In this document: positions 1-11,284 of the stretch, one piece after another
Layout: each line of letters opens with the position of its first letter
Position numbering within the stretch: the stretch's first letter is position 1
Assembly (NCBI RefSeq): GCF_017104645.1
Contig: NZ_JAAGPF010000030.1
Span: forward strand, 1-40,047
Length of the DNA: 40,047 nucleotides
From: Burkholderia sp. Ac-20379
GTDB taxonomy: Bacteria > Pseudomonadota > Gammaproteobacteria > Burkholderiales > Burkholderiaceae
Reading direction: 5' to 3'
The notes under the pieces: model-generated
Seen by the model: the letters and a program-made list of their open reading frames with translations, nothing else
What the model was told of the DNA's origin: nothing
Databases searched by the model: none
Position numbers and translations under genes: made by a program

Positions 1-1116
1 CCCCAACCCTCTTCCCCTCCACGCCGCTCCGCCGATCCGGCAGCCGCTGTCGGCCACGCGCTGCGCATTGTCGAACTGATCGTGCGCGGACGGCATCACC
101 ACCTGCGGCAGCCCCGCCTCGTAAGCCAGCGACGCCGTGCCGATGCCGCCGTGATGCACGAGCGCACGGGCGCGCGGCAGCAACTGGCGCAGCGGCACGT
201 AGCGGCGCTTGATGAGGCGCGACGCATCCGGCTCGCCGTCGCGGCGCGCGGTGTCGGGCGTGATCAGGACGCCGCGCGCACCCGTCGCGCGCATCGCTTC
301 GCCCGCCGCGTCGGCAAAGCCCGCGCCGTCCACGCGCGTCGAGCCGGCGGTAAACACCACGGGCGGCGCGCCCGCGTCGAGGAACGCATCGAGTTCGGGA
401 TCGGGTGCGTGCGCATCGATATCGTTGAACAGCGGGAAGCCGGCCATCCGGTGATTCGCGGGCCAATCGGGCTGCGGCGCGGCGAACCAGTCGGGAAACA
501 GGCACAGCACGCCGTCGCTCGAATGCAGCCAGCGGCCGAGAATGCGGCGCGCGGGGGCCAGCCCCAGCTCGGCGCGCAGCGCGTTCAGTTGCGGGCCGCA
601 CACCTTGTCGAGCACGCCGCGCTCGATCAGCGTCATCAGGCCGGACTTGAACCAGAGCGGCAGCCAGCGCGGGATCGTCAGGCGTTTATGGGTGGGCGGC
701 GCATGCGCCGACAGCAGCGTGGACGGCGACACCTGCACCGACACGTAACGCGCGCCGTCGCACTCCTGCAACAGCCGCGCGGAAAAGGCCCACAGCGTGC
801 CGACCAGCACCGAGTCGTCGTCGATCAGTTCGGACAGCTTGTCGAAGTGCGGCCGCAGCGACGGCGCGATCACGGCCCACAGCGTGCGAAACGAGGTGCG
901 CGGATCCCACAGCGCCGGGTTCGCCATCGCATCCGCGTATTCCTGCGCGGTGCCGATCGCCACGAACTCGAAGCCGCTGCGCAGCGCAGGCCCCTCGAAC
1001 TGCGGGTGGGTACAGAACACGACGCGATGCCCGCGGTCCGCGAGCGCGCGTCCCACGCCGAGCAGCGGGTACACATCCCCCGCCGACCCGATCGCCGTGA
1101 TGATCATCTTCGACAT
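1..1116 (-). CDS. rhlB: Rhamnosyltransferase subunit B RhlB (partial, cut by window edge)
   Basis: A frame with no stop runs from an ATG at 1116 to the left edge (372 codons), so the C-terminus is missing; I recall the family as about 420 residues. The N-terminus reads MSKMIITAIGSAGDVYPLLG, the nucleotide-sugar glycosyltransferase (GT-B) start of RhlB and related enzymes. Later motifs include SVQVSPSTLLSAHAPPTH and the C-terminal donor-binding LVHHGGIGTASLAYEAGLPQ. RhlB joins dTDP-L-rhamnose to the 3-(3-hydroxyalkanoyloxy)alkanoate made by RhlA, giving mono-rhamnolipid, probably at the inner membrane. An AGAGG stands 8 nt before the ATG. It lies 94 nt downstream of rhlA on the same strand, but a terminator-like hairpin sits in the gap. 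The enzyme call is firm from motifs and from the RhlA partner. Confidence 0.93.
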   Translation of the reverse strand, partial: MSKMIITAIGSAGDVYPLLGVGRALADRGHRVVFCTHPQFEGPALRSGFEFVAIGTAQEYADAMANPALWDPRTSFRTLWAVIAPSLRPHFDKLSELIDDDSVLVGTLWAFSARLLQECDGARYVSVQVSPSTLLSAHAPPTHKRLTIPRWLPLWFKSGLMTLIERGVLDKVCGPQLNALRAELGLAPARRILGRWLHSSDGVLCLFPDWFAAPQPDWPANHRMAGFPLFNDIDAHAPDPELDAFLDAGAPPVVFTAGSTRVDGAGFADAAGEAMRATGARGVLITPDTARRDGEPDASRLIKRRYVPLRQLLPRARALVHHGGIGTASLAYEAGLPQVVMPSAHDQFDNAQRVADSGCRIGGAAWRGRGLG

Positions 1117-1153
1117 CGTTACCGCCTCTGCGTGACCGCTTCCGGTGCGCTCG

Positions 1154-1203
1154 AAAAACCGGCCCGGGCTGCGCGCGCGGCGGTGGCGCGGCAGCCGGGC
1201 CGG
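1154..1203 (-). terminator. Terminator-like hairpin between rhlA and rhlB
   Basis: On the minus strand, CCGGCCCGGCTGC (1203-1191) pairs with GCAGCCCGGGCCGG (1172-1159) over 13 bp with one bulged C, across an 18-nt loop. Five T residues follow (1158-1154). It starts 7 nt after the rhlA stop and ends 38 nt before the rhlB ATG. This is the form of an intrinsic terminator or attenuator inside the operon. That it reduces rhlB relative to rhlA is inference. Confidence 0.7.
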
Positions 1204-1210
1204 CCGTGGA

Positions 1211-2098
1211 TTACGACAGCACCGGCATCGGCGACAGCGCGTCGAACGAGCCGTCCGAAGCGGTGGCGCTGCGCTCCTCGCAGAAGTAGCCGAGGATCGC
1301 GTCGCGCACGTGTTCCTGCTGCTGGCGCCCTTCGAGATCGAGGAAGTGGCCGGCCTTGCGGATCGTCTCGAACTCGGCGCGGCGCACGTAGCTGGCGAGC
1401 CGGCGCACGTCGCCCGGCGTGGTGTATTCGTCGAGTTCGCCGTTGATGAACTTGACGCCGCAGCCGATCCGCGTGAATTCGTCGAGATACTGCTCGGGCT
1501 GCATCTCGAGGATCTGGTTCACGTGGAACGCGACCTGATCCTGCTCGTCGCGCGGCAGCTTGGTCAGATAGCGGTAGTTGTAGAGCTTCATGATGCGCGG
1601 CAGATAGCGGCCCACCGTATCGTTCAGCAACTGCGCCGCGTGCAGATTCTCGCCGGCCGCGATGTGGTCGCGCGCGCGCGTCACGTAATCGACCATCGCA
1701 TCGTTGAGGAACGGCGAGAACGACGCCACCACCGCGCGCCGCACGCTCGTGCAGCCGCGCGACAGCGCGAACAGCGAGGCCACCCCGCCCCACGACACCG
1801 ACAGCAGATACGACGGGCGGAAGCGCTCGGCGAGGTGCAGCAGGATGTCGACCTCGTCGTCCTTGGTCAGCACGAACTGGCCGGGGTTGTGCTGGCGCGA
1901 CTGCCCCGCGTAGGGCAGGTCGAAGCAGATCGAGTTCAGGCGCTCGCCGAGATAACGCACCGTCTGGCCGAACGAGGCGGTGGTCGCGAGCGCGCCGTTG
2001 ATCAGGATGACCGTCTCGAACGACGGATCGTAGACGTGATGCTCGACGTGGATTTTCAAGCCGTTCGGCAGCGGGACGACCTGTTTCTCGATAGGCAT
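1211..2098 (-). CDS. rhlA: RhlA, 3-(3-hydroxyalkanoyloxy)alkanoate synthase
   Basis: A 295-residue alpha/beta-hydrolase-fold protein, the usual RhlA length. Family motifs are NGALATTASF (34-43), FDLPYAGQSRQHNP (59-72) and the nucleophile elbow SVSWGG with Ser102; the acid lies in INGELDEYTT and the histidine in AGHFLDLE. RhlA esterifies two 3-hydroxyacyl groups, taken from acyl-ACP or CoA, to make the lipid half of rhamnolipids. The ATG at 2098 is preferred over an in-frame ATG ten codons upstream because GGAGAT lies just before it and the protein then starts MPIEKQVVPLPNGL, like the family. It is the first gene before rhlB. The 935-bp upstream region must hold its promoter. Confidence 0.95.
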   Translation of the reverse strand: MPIEKQVVPLPNGLKIHVEHHVYDPSFETVILINGALATTASFGQTVRYLGERLNSICFDLPYAGQSRQHNPGQFVLTKDDEVDILLHLAERFRPSYLLSVSWGGVASLFALSRGCTSVRRAVVASFSPFLNDAMVDYVTRARDHIAAGENLHAAQLLNDTVGRYLPRIMKLYNYRYLTKLPRDEQDQVAFHVNQILEMQPEQYLDEFTRIGCGVKFINGELDEYTTPGDVRRLASYVRRAEFETIRKAGHFLDLEGRQQQEHVRDAILGYFCEERSATASDGSFDALSPMPVLS

Positions 2099-2331
2099 GG
2101 CGTATCTCCGGCAACAACCGGCAGTCAAAAACGATACGCGCTCGCTTCAGCGAACGCTCCCCGTAACCGGACACGAGACGACGACCCGCGGCGGCTACCC
2201 TCCCTGTACCAGGATTCCGCTTCGCCCTGGGACGATGCGGCCGCCAGCGGTGCGACACGGATTTGGCTCCGTGCGACAACCTCATGGCCCCCGGCGTCTC
2301 GTAACAATGACTTCAGACGCTGTCGTTATGA

Positions 2332-2373
2332 CCGATCGATGCCGCGAGAACACTGCCTGAACGCATCGATCGG
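2332..2373. repeat. Inverted repeat upstream of rhlA
   Basis: Perfect 11-bp arms CCGATCGATGC (2332-2342) and GCATCGATCGG (2363-2373) are separated by 20 nt. The element lies about 235 bp upstream of the rhlA start. It has no T tract, so it is more likely a protein site or chance dyad than a terminator. Confidence 0.5.
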
Positions 2374-2971
2374 GACTGCTTCATGGGTACGAATACTAAT
2401 ACGCGAAACCATGAAAACTCAACCAATTCGGATTAATTTCCTTTCTTGAAAATTGCCTATCCGATATGCATGGTTGATGAAAAATTGTCTCGTAAATCCT
2501 CATCGAAAAACGGTCTTCATGCCAGCGTCATATTTTCTGTGGTATAGCCAACCATAGCGGCCTGTCAAATATGTCAGGTGCAGCACGCCCAGCCTGCATC
2601 GATAACAAAAATTCTTTTCTATCAACGATATAGGCGATTTGTTGCAAAACAGCAAACAGATCCTCCACGGCGCCCCGTCGATCCGCCAAGCCGCGGCTCC
2701 GGCGCCACCGGCGGCGGCTCGCACGCAACACGACGATTCAATGCTCATTTGAATACGAAAAAATAGGCCGATTGAAACGCTTTAAACATAATTCACTGTT
2801 TTACAGCCAACATTCATTTTGTTTTATTCCCCAACGATCCGTAATGCCGACCGATGCATGTGCAACCATCGGTAATTATTCCGGCGGATTCGGGCGCGTT
2901 TTGCGATCGCACCCCGACACCCGGCGGCACCGTTTGCCGCCCCGGTTTCATTTGGATTCCTCGGTTTTTTG

Positions 2972-2991
2972 TTGATTGAACGTTCAATAAA
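2972..2991. promoter_or_regulatory. BetI-type operator upstream of betI
   Basis: TTGATTGAACGTTCAATAAA is a 20-bp palindrome with one mismatched pair and a perfect ATTGAACGTTCAAT core (2975-2988), ending 42 bp before betI. It matches the form of the choline-responsive BetI site I recall from the Escherichia coli bet promoter region. BetI bound here would repress betIBA until choline is present. Flanking TTTTTT and AAAAAA runs partly extend the symmetry. Confidence 0.8.
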
Positions 2992-3033
2992 AAACCGGTA
3001 ACCTGCCCACTTTCCATCCCCCGGCCCTTCGCC

Positions 3034-3645
3034 ATGCCCAAGCTCGGAATGCGGGAAGTGCGGCGCGCGCAGTTGATCGACGCGACGCTGCGCACGATCG
3101 ACGAAGCCGGCCTGCCCGGCACCACGCTGGCATCGGTGGCGCAGCGCGCGAACATCTCGACCGGCATCGTCAGCCATTACTTCGGCGACAAGGACAGCCT
3201 GCTCGAAGCGACCATGCGCCATGTGCTGCGCGACCTCTGGCTCGCCACCACGCGCCGCCGCATCGCGGCGCATCGCGAGCCGCGCGCCCGGCTGCGCGCG
3301 ATCGTGGCCGCGAACTTCGACGACACGCAGGTCAGCGCGCCCGTGATGAAAACCTGGCTCGCGTTCTGGTCGCAGAGCATGCATGCGCCGGCGCTCGGCC
3401 GGCTGCAGCGCGTGAACACGCGCCGGCTGCAGTCCAACCTGTGCGCCGAATTCGCCAAGGCGCTGCCGCGCGCCCATGCCCGGCTCGCGGCGCTGGGTCT
3501 TGCCGCCTTGATCGACGGGCTGTGGCTGCGCGGCGCGCTGGCCGGCGGCCCGATCGACACGCGCACGGCGCAGCGGCTCGCCAACGATTACATCGACCTG
3601 CAACTCGCGCCGCAAGGCGTGGCGGCAGGCGCCACCTTCGATTAG
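3034..3645 (+). CDS. betI: TetR-family choline-responsive repressor BetI
   Basis: A 203-residue TetR-family protein beginning [19 protein letters not shown]. Residues about 12-60 form the helix-turn-helix domain, with [19 protein letters not shown] typical of BetI, and the C-terminal half is the ligand-binding domain ending in YIDLQLAP. BetI represses betaine synthesis genes and is released by choline. It leads the cluster, 9 nt ahead of betB, with a matching palindromic operator just upstream, so autoregulation of the operon is likely. The start at 3034 agrees with the BetI N-terminus. Confidence 0.95.
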   Translation: MPKLGMREVRRAQLIDATLRTIDEAGLPGTTLASVAQRANISTGIVSHYFGDKDSLLEATMRHVLRDLWLATTRRRIAAHREPRARLRAIVAANFDDTQVSAPVMKTWLAFWSQSMHAPALGRLQRVNTRRLQSNLCAEFAKALPRAHARLAALGLAALIDGLWLRGALAGGPIDTRTAQRLANDYIDLQLAPQGVAAGATFD

Positions 3646-3654
3646 GAGAACGTC

Positions 3655-5133
<1,479 letters not shown>

Positions 5134-5149
5134 GAACAGGAGGCAAGCC

Positions 5150-6847
5150 ATGACTGCACGCGAATACGACTACATCATCTGCGGGGCCGGCTCGGCCGGC
5201 AACGTGCTGGCCACGCGGCTGACCGAAGACGCCGGCGTGACCGTGCTGCTGCTGGAGGCGGGCGGCCCCGATTACCGCTTCGACTTCCGCACGCAGATGC
5301 CGGCGGCGCTCGCATTTCCGCTGCAGGGCCGCCGCTACAACTGGGCCTACGAAACCGATCCCGAGCCGCACATGGACAACCGCCGCATGGAATGCGGGCG
5401 CGGCAAGGGGCTCGGCGGCTCGTCGCTGATCAACGGCATGTGCTACATCCGCGGCAATGCGCTCGATTACGACAACTGGGCCACGCACCAGGGCCTGGAA
5501 AACTGGACGTATCTCGACTGCCTGCCCTACTTCCGCAAGGCCGAAACGCGCGACGCCGGCCCCAACGATTACCACGGCGGCGACGGCCCGGTGTCCGTCA
5601 CCACCAGCAAGCCCGGCGTCAATCCGCTGTTCGAGGCGATGGTGGAGGCCGGCGTGCAGGCCGGCTACCCGCGCACCGACGATCTGAACGGTTATCAGCA
5701 GGAAGGCTTCGGCCCGATGGACCGCTTCGTCACGCCGAACGGCCGCCGCGCCTCCACCGCGCGCGGCTATCTCGATCAGGCGCGCGCGCGCCCGAACCTG
5801 GAAATCGTCACGCATGCGCTGGCCGACCGGATCCTGTTCTCGGGCAAGCGCGCCTCGGGCGTGGCCTACCTGCGCAACGGCCAGGCCGTCACCGCGCATG
5901 CGCGCCGCGAAGTGCTGGTGTGCAGCGGCGCGATCGCCTCGCCGCAACTGCTGCAACGCTCGGGCGTCGGCCCGCGCGCGTGGCTGAAGGAACTCGACAT
6001 TCCCGTCGTGCTCGATCTGCCGGGCGTCGGCCAGAACCTGCAGGATCACCTGGAGATGTATATCCAGTACGCGTGCAAGGAGCCGGTTTCGCTGTACCCG
6101 GCGCTGAAATGGTGGAATCAGCCGAAGATCGGCCTCGAATGGATGCTGAACGGCACCGGCATCGGCGCGAGCAATCACTTCGAGGCGGGCGGCTTCATCC
6201 GCACCCGCGACGACGATCCCTGGCCGAACATTCAGTACCACTTCCTGCCCGTCGCGATCAATTACAACGGCTCGAATGCGATCGAGATGCACGGCTTCCA
6301 GGCGCACGTGGGCTCGATGCGCTCGCCGAGCCGCGGCCGCGTGAAGCTGACCTCGCGCGATCCGAACGCGCATCCGAGCATTCTGTTCAACTACATGTCG
6401 GATGCGCTCGACTGGCGCGAATTCCGCGACGGCATCCGCGCCACGCGCGAAATCATGCGGCAACCCGCGCTGGACCGCTTCCGCGGCGACGAGTTGAACC
6501 CCGGCGCGAAGCTGCAAAGCGATGCCGAGCTGGACACTTTCGTGCGCCAGCGCGCCGAGACGGCGTTCCATCCGTCCTGCTCGAACAAGATGGGCTACGA
6601 CGACATGGCCGTGGTCGACAACGAAGGGCGCGTGCACGGCCTCGACGGCCTGCGCGTGGTGGATGCCTCGATCATGCCGATCATCACCACCGGCAACCTC
6701 AACGCGCCGACCATCATGATCGCCGAGAAGATCGCGGATCGGATTCGCGGGCGCCAGCCGCTCGCGCGCTCCACCGCCCCCTACTTCGTGGCGAACGGCG
6801 CGCCGGCGCGCGGGGGCAAGCCGGTGCGGGCCGCGGCGGCGGTCTGA
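5150..6847 (+). CDS. betA: Choline dehydrogenase BetA
   Basis: A 565-residue GMC-family flavoprotein, the usual BetA length. The FAD dinucleotide fold starts at [17 protein letters not shown] near residue 7. GMC signatures follow at [17 protein letters not shown] and [16 protein letters not shown]. The C-terminal active-site region holds HPSCSNKMG and the asparagine in TTGNLNAPT. BetA oxidises choline to betaine aldehyde, feeding BetB. ACAGGAGGC stands just before the ATG; longer in-frame starts lie inside betB and are rejected. It is the last gene of betIBA. The tail after RIRGRQ is Ala/Arg/Pro-rich and looks unconserved. Confidence 0.96.
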   Translation: MTAREYDYIICGAGSAGNVLATRLTEDAGVTVLLLEAGGPDYRFDFRTQMPAALAFPLQGRRYNWAYETDPEPHMDNRRMECGRGKGLGGSSLINGMCYIRGNALDYDNWATHQGLENWTYLDCLPYFRKAETRDAGPNDYHGGDGPVSVTTSKPGVNPLFEAMVEAGVQAGYPRTDDLNGYQQEGFGPMDRFVTPNGRRASTARGYLDQARARPNLEIVTHALADRILFSGKRASGVAYLRNGQAVTAHARREVLVCSGAIASPQLLQRSGVGPRAWLKELDIPVVLDLPGVGQNLQDHLEMYIQYACKEPVSLYPALKWWNQPKIGLEWMLNGTGIGASNHFEAGGFIRTRDDDPWPNIQYHFLPVAINYNGSNAIEMHGFQAHVGSMRSPSRGRVKLTSRDPNAHPSILFNYMSDALDWREFRDGIRATREIMRQPALDRFRGDELNPGAKLQSDAELDTFVRQRAETAFHPSCSNKMGYDDMAVVDNEGRVHGLDGLRVVDASIMPIITTGNLNAPTIMIAEKIADRIRGRQPLARSTAPYFVANGAPARGGKPVRAAAAV

Positions 6848-6963
6848 CGCTTCGCCCGGCCCGGCATTCCGCATGCCGAATCGCGCAAGCCGGCGCAGCG
6901 CATTCATGAGCCCTGCTCAAAACCTCATGCAATCGCAGGCGGATTGTTGAGCACGGCTCCTGA

Positions 6964-8016
<1,053 letters not shown>

Positions 8017-8030
8017 TGCGCCCCGCCCGC

Positions 8031-8912
8031 TCAGTGGCGGCGCACGCGCCGCTCGAGCAGGCTCTTGAACGCCAGCGTGGCCATCGCGGCCAGTGCCAGC
8101 AGGCTGGCCGCCGCGAACGCGCCCGCGAACTGGTAGCCGTCGTACATCACCTGCACATAGAGCGGCAAGGTGTTGGTCACGCCGGGCACATGCCCCGACA
8201 CCACCGACACCGCGCCGAACTCGCCCATCGCCCGCGCGTTGGTGATCACCACGCCATACAGCAGGCCCCAGCGCACGCGCGGCAGCGTCACGCGCCAGAA
8301 CATCTGGAACGCCGAGGCGCCGAGCACGAGCGCGGCCTCCTCCTCGTCCGAGCCCTGCGCCTCCATCAGCGGAATCAGCTCGCGCGCGACGAACGAAAAC
8401 GTCACGAACGTGGTGGCCAGCACGAGGCCCGGCAGCGCGAACACGATATCGACGTGGTGATCCTGCAGCCAGCCCCAGAACGGGCCTTGCGCGCCGAACA
8501 CCAGCATGAACAACAGCCCGGCGATCACCGGCGACACCGAGAACGGCAGGTCGATCACCGTCTTCAGCAGGCTCTTGCCGACGAAATCGAAGCGCGCCAC
8601 CACCCATGCCACGGCGAAACCGAACACCGTGTTGAGCGGCACCGAGATCAGCGCGACGATGCAGGTGAGGCGGATCGCCGAGATCGCATCGGGGTCGCGC
8701 AGCGCATCGAAGAAGGCGCGCAGCCCGGCGCTCAGCGCCGCGACGAAGATCGACGCGACCGGCAGGATCAGCAGCACCGCGAGAAACAGCACGCCGACGG
8801 CGATGATCGCGCGCCGCAGCCACGGCGGCTCGGTGGTCAGCGCGGCGCTGCCCACCCGCGTCGAACGCCTGGCAGGCGGCGCCACGGCCGGGCGCGATGG
8901 CAAACTGCTCAT
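8031..8912 (-). CDS. cysW: Sulfate/thiosulfate ABC transporter permease CysW
   Basis: A 293-residue inner-membrane permease with about six membrane spans. The cytoplasmic coupling loop [24 protein letters not shown] contacts the ATPase, and [16 protein letters not shown] is a strong CysW feature. The ATG at 8912 overlaps the cysT stop in an ATGA junction, so the two are translationally coupled. It is the third gene of sbp-cysT-cysW. No cysA follows: the next gene, 14 bp away, is on the other strand. The ATPase must therefore come from elsewhere in the genome. Confidence 0.94.
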   Translation of the reverse strand: MSSLPSRPAVAPPARRSTRVGSAALTTEPPWLRRAIIAVGVLFLAVLLILPVASIFVAALSAGLRAFFDALRDPDAISAIRLTCIVALISVPLNTVFGFAVAWVVARFDFVGKSLLKTVIDLPFSVSPVIAGLLFMLVFGAQGPFWGWLQDHHVDIVFALPGLVLATTFVTFSFVARELIPLMEAQGSDEEEAALVLGASAFQMFWRVTLPRVRWGLLYGVVITNARAMGEFGAVSVVSGHVPGVTNTLPLYVQVMYDGYQFAGAFAAASLLALAAMATLAFKSLLERRVRRH

Positions 8913-9781
8913 GTCGTCCTCCCGCGGCCGCCCGAGCGCGGCTCCAGCCGGCGTTGCAACAGGTTGATGGCCATCAGGACGGCGAACGATACCGCCAGCA
9001 TCGCCACCGCGATCGACGCCGCGCCGTCGAAATCGAATTGCTCGAGCTTCGTGACCACCAGCAGCGAGGTGATCTCGGACACGAACGGCCGATTGCCGGC
9101 GATGAAGATCACCGAGCCGTATTCGCCCACGCCACGCGCGAACGCCAGGCCGAAGCCGGTCAGCAATGCCGGCCGCAGCGCCGGCCAGATCACGCGCCGG
9201 AACGTCGCCGCCCGCGACGCGCCGAGCATGCCGGCGGCTTCCTCTTCCTCGCGGCCCATCTCCTCGATCACCGGCTGCAGCGTGCGCACCACGAACGGCA
9301 GGCCGACGAAAGCCAGCGCGATCACGATGCCGTTGGCGTTGAACGCCAGCTCCACGCCGTGCGCGGCGAACCAGCCGCCGATCGCGCCGTTCGGGCCGAA
9401 CAGCATCGCCAGCGTGATGCCGGCCACGGAGGTTGGCAGTGCGAACGGCAGGTCGATCAACGCGTCGAGCAGCCGCCGGCCCGGAAACCGATAGCGCGTC
9501 AGCATCCACGCCACCACGAAGCCGAACAGCGCGTTGATGGCGGCCGCGACGAACGCGGTGCCGAACGTGAGCCGGTACGACGCGAGCAGGCGCGGCGTCC
9601 AGACCGCCGCCGCGAAGCCGCCCCAGCCGCCCGCGCTGGCGCGCAGCAACAGCACCGAGAACGGCAGCAGCACGATCACGCCGAGCCAGCACAGCGTGTA
9701 GCCGAGCCCGAGCCCGAAGCCGGGCAGCGGGCTGGGCCGCCGCCAGGCGCCGGGCCACGACGAAAGGGAACGGGCCGCCAT
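8909..9781 (-). CDS. cysT: Sulfate/thiosulfate ABC transporter permease CysT (CysU)
   Basis: A 290-residue permease paired with CysW. It has about six hydrophobic segments, [20 protein letters not shown] in the middle, the coupling loop [25 protein letters not shown] and then [17 protein letters not shown], all typical of CysT. With CysW it forms the membrane channel for sulfate or thiosulfate. It starts 3 nt after the sbp stop and overlaps cysW by 4 nt, so the three genes are one operon transcribed from 10816 leftward. Confidence 0.94.
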   Translation of the reverse strand: MAARSLSSWPGAWRRPSPLPGFGLGLGYTLCWLGVIVLLPFSVLLLRASAGGWGGFAAAVWTPRLLASYRLTFGTAFVAAAINALFGFVVAWMLTRYRFPGRRLLDALIDLPFALPTSVAGITLAMLFGPNGAIGGWFAAHGVELAFNANGIVIALAFVGLPFVVRTLQPVIEEMGREEEEAAGMLGASRAATFRRVIWPALRPALLTGFGLAFARGVGEYGSVIFIAGNRPFVSEITSLLVVTKLEQFDFDGAASIAVAMLAVSFAVLMAINLLQRRLEPRSGGRGRTT

Positions 9782-9784
9782 CGC

Positions 9785-10816
9785 TTACTTCGGCTGGAAG
9801 ATCTGGTCGAACACGCCGCCGTCGGCGAAGTGCTTGGCCTGCGCGTCGTGCCAGCCGCCGAACATCGGGTTGTCGATGTCGATCAGCTTGATCGCCGGGA
9901 AGCTCTTCGCGAAGCGGGCCGCCACCGCCGGATCGGCGGGGCGATAGTAGTTCTGCGCGATCAGCGCCTGCGCTTCCGGCGAATACAGATGCTCGAGGTA
10001 GGCCTGCGCGACGGCGCGCGTGCCGCGGCGATCCACCACCGAATCGACCACGGCCACCGGCGGCTCGCAACGAATGCTGATCGACGGCACCACCACCTGA
10101 TACTTGCCGGGCGCCAGCTTGTTGACGGCCAGCAGCGCGTCGTCTTCCCAGGCCACCAGCACGTCGCCGATGCCGCGCTCGACGAACGAGTTGGTCGCGC
10201 CGCGCGCGCCCGAATCGAGCACCTTCACGTTCTGGTACAGCGCCTTCTCGAACGCCTTCGCGCTGGCCTCGTTGCCGCCCGGCTGCTGGATCGCGTAGGC
10301 CCAGGCCGCCAGGTAGTTCCAGCGCGCGCCGCTCGACGTCTTCGGGTTCGGCGTGACGACGCCGACGCCGGGCCGCGTCAAATCGTTCCAATCGTGAATG
10401 CCCTTCGGATTGCCCGCGCGCACCAGGAACACGATGGTCGACGTGTACGGCGTGCTGCGATTCGCGAGCTGCTTCTGCCAGTCGGGGCGCAGCAGCTTGT
10501 GGGCCGCCAGCGCGTCGATGTCGGACGCGATGCCGAGCGTCACCACGTCCGCCTGCTGACCGTTCAGCACCTGGCGCGCCTGCGCGCCCGAGCCGCCGTT
10601 GGTGGTGCGCACCGTCACCGCCGTGTGCGCCGTCTGCTGATACCAGGCCGAGAACAGCTTGTCGTAGGCGGCGTACAGCTCGCGCGTGGGGTCGTACGAC
10701 ACGTTGAGCAGCGTGGTGTCGGCCGAGGCGTGCAGCGAGGCGAACAGGGTCGCGGCGGCGGCCGCGCCGCGCGCAATGGCGCGCAGCCGTGAACGGAGCG
10801 TGAGGAGCGTGGTCAT
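9785..10816 (-). CDS. sbp: Periplasmic sulfate-binding protein
   Basis: A 343-residue protein with a Sec signal peptide (residues 1 to about 32, cleavage near HASA/DTTLL). The mature start [20 protein letters not shown] and the later [24 protein letters not shown] are Sbp/CysP-family motifs, and [21 protein letters not shown] is equally typical. It captures sulfate or thiosulfate in the periplasm for CysTW. Sbp and CysP-type binding proteins are hard to separate by eye. It is the first gene of the cluster; a 17-bp palindrome (10888-10904) lies about 72 bp upstream and could be a CysB-type control site. Confidence 0.94.
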   Translation of the reverse strand: MTTLLTLRSRLRAIARGAAAAATLFASLHASADTTLLNVSYDPTRELYAAYDKLFSAWYQQTAHTAVTVRTTNGGSGAQARQVLNGQQADVVTLGIASDIDALAAHKLLRPDWQKQLANRSTPYTSTIVFLVRAGNPKGIHDWNDLTRPGVGVVTPNPKTSSGARWNYLAAWAYAIQQPGGNEASAKAFEKALYQNVKVLDSGARGATNSFVERGIGDVLVAWEDDALLAVNKLAPGKYQVVVPSISIRCEPPVAVVDSVVDRRGTRAVAQAYLEHLYSPEAQALIAQNYYRPADPAVAARFAKSFPAIKLIDIDNPMFGGWHDAQAKHFADGGVFDQIFQPK

Positions 10817-10887
10817 GATGTAAGCCGAAGCCGGCTGCGTTTTTGTCAGGGAGGCGAGCTTACGGCCCGCCCCGCACGCGCCAAAGC

Positions 10888-10904
10888 AGCATTGGCCGAA
10901 TGCT
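10888..10904. promoter_or_regulatory. Palindrome upstream of sbp, possible CysB or other regulator site
   Basis: AGCATTGGCCGAATGCT has perfect 6-bp arms AGCATT/AATGCT around a 5-nt centre. It sits 72-88 bp upstream of the sbp start, a usual activator position for a LysR-type protein such as CysB. The assignment to CysB is inference from the target gene only. Confidence 0.4.
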
Positions 10905-11176
10905 TATCGCGATTTCGGCAATGCGCGGGCTTAACGATTTCTTGATGGCGGAGCCTTTACAGTCGGGGCGGCGGGCATCCTGGCCAGCATGGCGGGTGCC
11001 TGGCAGACGGATGCCGTTCATGAAGCCGGCGGCCTTGCCGGGCTTGACGGCCACGCCGCGTTCGACACACCGGCGGGGCCACCCGGGCCGCGTCGCGGCA
11101 ACACGGCCGATGTTGCGCGCCCGCGACTGCGAAACGTTGCGCCGGCGCGGCAATCGCACACGCTTCGACGCGACGG

Positions 11177-11216
11177 AATCGTTTTCATCGATGCGGAAAC
11201 GATTTCATAAATCGTT
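11177..11216. repeat. Triple AATCGTT repeat upstream of the zinc-ribbon gene
   Basis: AATCGTTT (11177-11184) and AAACGATT (11197-11204) form a perfect 8-bp inverted repeat, and a third AATCGTT follows at 11210-11216. It lies 68-108 bp before the ATG at 11285. It may be an operator for that gene; no regulator is suggested. Confidence 0.4.
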
Positions 11217-11284
11217 ACGCAACCCGTAATACGTTACTATTCGATGAAAATCAGCTTTCGAGCTTAATTGCAGGTTGCCGTCGA

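Larger units (their letters stand above)
2099..3033. other. Intergenic region between rhlA and betI (935 bp)
   Basis: A divergent control region without a convincing gene. The middle (about 2385-2870) is clearly more AT-rich than the surrounding genes. It holds an 11-bp-arm inverted repeat at 2332-2373, a small dyad at 2256-2273 and the BetI-type operator at 2972-2991. Small ORFs on both strands (such as minus 2500-2748, 82 codons) resemble no family I know and lack good ribosome sites. I found no convincing lux-type box, though such a site is expected upstream of rhlA in this genus. Confidence 0.6.
10817..11284. other. Intergenic region between sbp and the zinc-ribbon gene (468 bp)
   Basis: A divergent control region. 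It holds a palindrome at 10888-10904 near sbp and repeats of AATCGTT (11177-11216) near the small gene at 11285. A 128-codon plus ORF (10843-11229) spans it but is Arg/Pro-rich, resembles nothing and has no good ribosome site, so it is not called. GC drops in the last 100 bp, as in a promoter. Confidence 0.5.

Noticed and set aside
2205-2216. CCTGTACCAGG as a possible lux-type box before rhlA
   Set aside because: The dyad is only 11 bp, while lux-type boxes are about 20 bp with wider-spaced arms; the match is too weak.
2500-2748. 82-codon minus ORF in the AT-rich rhlA-betI gap
   Set aside because: No family resemblance and no good ribosome site; composition looks like non-coding sequence.
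2923-2941. 7-bp hairpin GGCGGCA/TGCCGCC before betI
   Set aside because: Short, no T tract and no upstream transcript to end; likely chance in GC-rich DNA.
10843-11229. 128-codon plus ORF in the sbp upstream region
   Set aside because: Arg/Pro-rich, no recognisable domain or ribosome site, and it covers the palindrome and repeats of a control region.
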